NCBI GenBank assembly: GCA_028817905.1 | Contig: JAPPOR010000903.1 | Coordinates: 1-33,302, forward strand | Direction: 5' to 3' | DNA: 33,302 bases | DNA from: Myxococcales bacterium | GTDB lineage: Bacteria; Myxococcota_A; Polyangia; Polyangiales; JAFGIB01 | In this document: piece after piece, positions 31,866 to 33,302 of the stretch | Position numbering within the stretch: the first letter of the stretch is position 1 | Layout: each line of letters opens with the position of its first letter | Translations under genes and position numbers: made by a program | The notes under the pieces: model-generated | Database searches by the model: none | Told to the model about the DNA's origin: nothing | What the model saw: the letters and a program-made list of their open reading frames with translations, nothing else

Positions 31866-33251
31866 ATGGAATCCGCTTCCCCTGATTTGGACGAAGAAGT
31901 CGCTGCCCCAGCTCAGCTGGCCGTCGGTGCGCACGCCGCGGACCCCCACAGGGTGCCCAAGCCTCGTGTGTATGGCGACTTGATCTCAGTCGACCGGATC
32001 GACCCCGATGCCGTGAAGGTGCTGCGTCGATTGACCCGCCATGGGTATAGCGCCTACCTGGTGGGCGGCGGGGTGCGCGACCTGCTACTGGGGCATGAAC
32101 CCAAAGATTTCGACATTGCGACCAGCGCGCGACCGAATGAGGTTCGTAGGCTATTCCGCAACTGCAGGATTATTGGCCGGCGCTTTCGCCTGGCGCATGT
32201 CCTGTTCGCCGGTGGCAAGGTGATCGAGGTGGCGACGTTCCGCCGAGACCCCGCGCTGCAGGGGCCGTCGCATGTTGGCATCGGGGATGGAGGCCGCGCA
32301 TCCGAGTTGATTTCCGTCAACAAGGAGCGGGGCGATGATGCCGATCTTCTGATCCGCCAGGACAACACCTTTGGACTGCCCCATGAAGACGCCATCCGGC
32401 GTGACTTCACGATCAACGGCCTCTTCTACGACCTCGAACGCCAAGAGGTGATCGACTACGTGCGCGGTGTGCCCGATTTGGAGGCGGGCACCGTTCGGAC
32501 GATCGGAGAACCCGACGTTCGCTTTCGCGAGGATCCCGTGCGCATCCTGCGTGCCATCAAGTTCAGTGCGCGGCTCGATCTAGGCTTGGGGTCCGAGATC
32601 TACGACGCGATGGTGGATCAGCGCCAAGAACTGGGACGTAGCGCGCCGCCCCGTCTCTTTGAAGAGATCCTGAGGCTGTTGCGTGGCGGTGCAGCCCACC
32701 GTTCGATCTACTTGGCTTGGGATTTGGGCGTGCTGGGGGTCGTTCTGCCGGAGTTGTCGGCGTTTCTCGATGATGGAGTCGATATTGCTGACCTGACCTG
32801 GGGTCGGCTGTCCGCGATCGACGAAATGCGGGCGGATGATCGCTTGCCGAGCGATGCGGTTCTGATCGCCGCGCTTCTGTACGGGCCCTTGGAAGAAGCG
32901 CTGTCGGGCGCGAAGAATCCTGGGTTGGCGTTCGACGAGTTCTTCGATGACATTACGGAACGCCTGGCGGTTCCACGCAGGATGCGAGACCGGATCCGTC
33001 TCATCCTCGCCGGGCAACGCCGCATGGATCGAGGTCGCCATAGTGGGATGCGTCGGCGCGAGTTCTTTCTTGATGCCGCCGCGCTGTTCGAGGTCCGCTT
33101 GTCGGCGGAGGGACGGGAAGCGCCCGATTGGCTACTGGACCTCTCCCCGGGAGGGGGTGAGGACGGTCATGCTCACGGTCACCATCGCCAGGGGCATGGT
33201 GTCGGCAGGCCGGCCTACCGGGCGCGCCATCGCCGCCGCACGCAGGGTTAG
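31866..33251 (+). CDS. pcnB: poly(A) polymerase I (PcnB)
   Basis: A 461-residue class II nucleotidyltransferase. The head motif LVGGGVRDLLLG (65-76) and the metal-binding DFD at 81-83 are followed by RRLFRNCRIIGRRFRLAHV (94-112), which distinguishes poly(A) polymerase from CCA-adding enzyme. EDAIRRDFTINGLFYD and the RNA-binding FREDPVRILRAIKFSARL follow. It adds 3' poly(A) tails that promote RNA decay. The C-terminal 35 residues are His/Gly/Arg-rich (GHAHGHHRQGHG); E. coli PcnB also ends in a basic tail. I use the ATG at 31866, although it lacks a clear SD. CCA-adding activity remains an alternative. Confidence 0.92.
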   Translation: MESASPDLDEEVAAPAQLAVGAHAADPHRVPKPRVYGDLISVDRIDPDAVKVLRRLTRHGYSAYLVGGGVRDLLLGHEPKDFDIATSARPNEVRRLFRNCRIIGRRFRLAHVLFAGGKVIEVATFRRDPALQGPSHVGIGDGGRASELISVNKERGDDADLLIRQDNTFGLPHEDAIRRDFTINGLFYDLERQEVIDYVRGVPDLEAGTVRTIGEPDVRFREDPVRILRAIKFSARLDLGLGSEIYDAMVDQRQELGRSAPPRLFEEILRLLRGGAAHRSIYLAWDLGVLGVVLPELSAFLDDGVDIADLTWGRLSAIDEMRADDRLPSDAVLIAALLYGPLEEALSGAKNPGLAFDEFFDDITERLAVPRRMRDRIRLILAGQRRMDRGRHSGMRRREFFLDAAALFEVRLSAEGREAPDWLLDLSPGGGEDGHAHGHHRQGHGVGRPAYRARHRRRTQG

Positions 33252-33301
33252 CCCGGATCATTCACGACTTCGACGCCGCCTCGCTTGTCCTTCGACTCCA
33301 C
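33248..33301 (-). CDS. possible 3' end of a downstream minus-strand gene (partial)
   Basis: Entering from the right edge on the minus strand, one frame encodes VESKDKRGGVEVVNDPG and then TAA at 33248-33250. Thirteen of 17 codons end in G or C, as in the real genes here. It would converge with pcnB and overlap its stop. Too little is visible to name a family. Confidence 0.3.
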   Translation of the reverse strand: MESKDKRGGVEVVNDPG

Positions 33302-33302
33302 A

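Overview
The window is high-GC, densely coded DNA from a Gram-negative bacterium. Support for this comes from lipoprotein signals, apolipoprotein N-acyltransferase (Lnt), an Mla/MCE lipid-transport operon, NagZ and poly(A) polymerase PcnB. Lipoprotein-rich gene content, long Ala/Gly/Ser/Pro linkers, an FHA protein, an HTTM protein, a long-form HflX, candidate sigma-54 promoters and an exopolysaccharide cluster with a toroid protein suggest Myxococcota (former Deltaproteobacteria). That placement is inference from gene content; no rRNA is present. I saw no tRNA, rRNA, CRISPR array, transposase or prophage gene, and the region reads as chromosomal backbone with accessory genes.

Layout. (1) 60-7031, all minus strand: a short-chain dehydrogenase, then a polysaccharide cluster. 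In transcription order the cluster is a GT2 glycosyltransferase, a large membrane protein, an alpha/alpha-toroid protein, a WecG/TagA/CpsF glycosyltransferase and a second membrane-associated GT2. A hairpin with a U-tract sits between the membrane protein and the toroid protein. (2) 7514-8848, plus: a Cys-rich lipoprotein and an FHA-domain protein with its own sigma-70-like promoter. (3) 8936-14300: four single-domain universal stress proteins flank a translationally coupled mlaE-mlaF-mlaD-lipoprotein operon. (4) 14387-16222: a GDP-mannose 3,5-epimerase-like enzyme (minus), then a small Hpt-like protein (plus) behind a near-consensus sigma-54 promoter. (5) 16174-19527: lnt (minus) divergent from an HTTM membrane protein. 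(6) 19555-22206, minus: a secreted DNA/RNA non-specific endonuclease whose ribosome-binding site lies in a hairpin, a small secreted protein, and a quinone-reductase-type dehydrogenase. (7) 22467-28369, plus: a YWTD-propeller lipoprotein, a two-domain parvulin lipoprotein, YqeY, a HisC-type aminotransferase, ApaG and an orphan membrane histidine kinase. (8) 28427-33251: hflX and nagZ (minus), divergent from pcnB (plus).

Many genes concern the envelope: polysaccharide assembly, phospholipid transport, lipoprotein maturation, peptidoglycan recycling, periplasmic folding and exported lipoproteins. Another group concerns stress and RNA/ribosome physiology (Usp proteins, HflX, PcnB, YqeY). I did not find one unmistakable new multi-gene system. 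The strongest leads are the SD-sequestering hairpin on the secreted nuclease, the sigma-54 promoter driving a degenerate Hpt-like protein, the Mla operon with a dedicated lipoprotein inside a Usp cluster, the bacterial GDP-mannose 3,5-epimerase homologue, and the metalloprotease-like motif in the HflX N-terminus.
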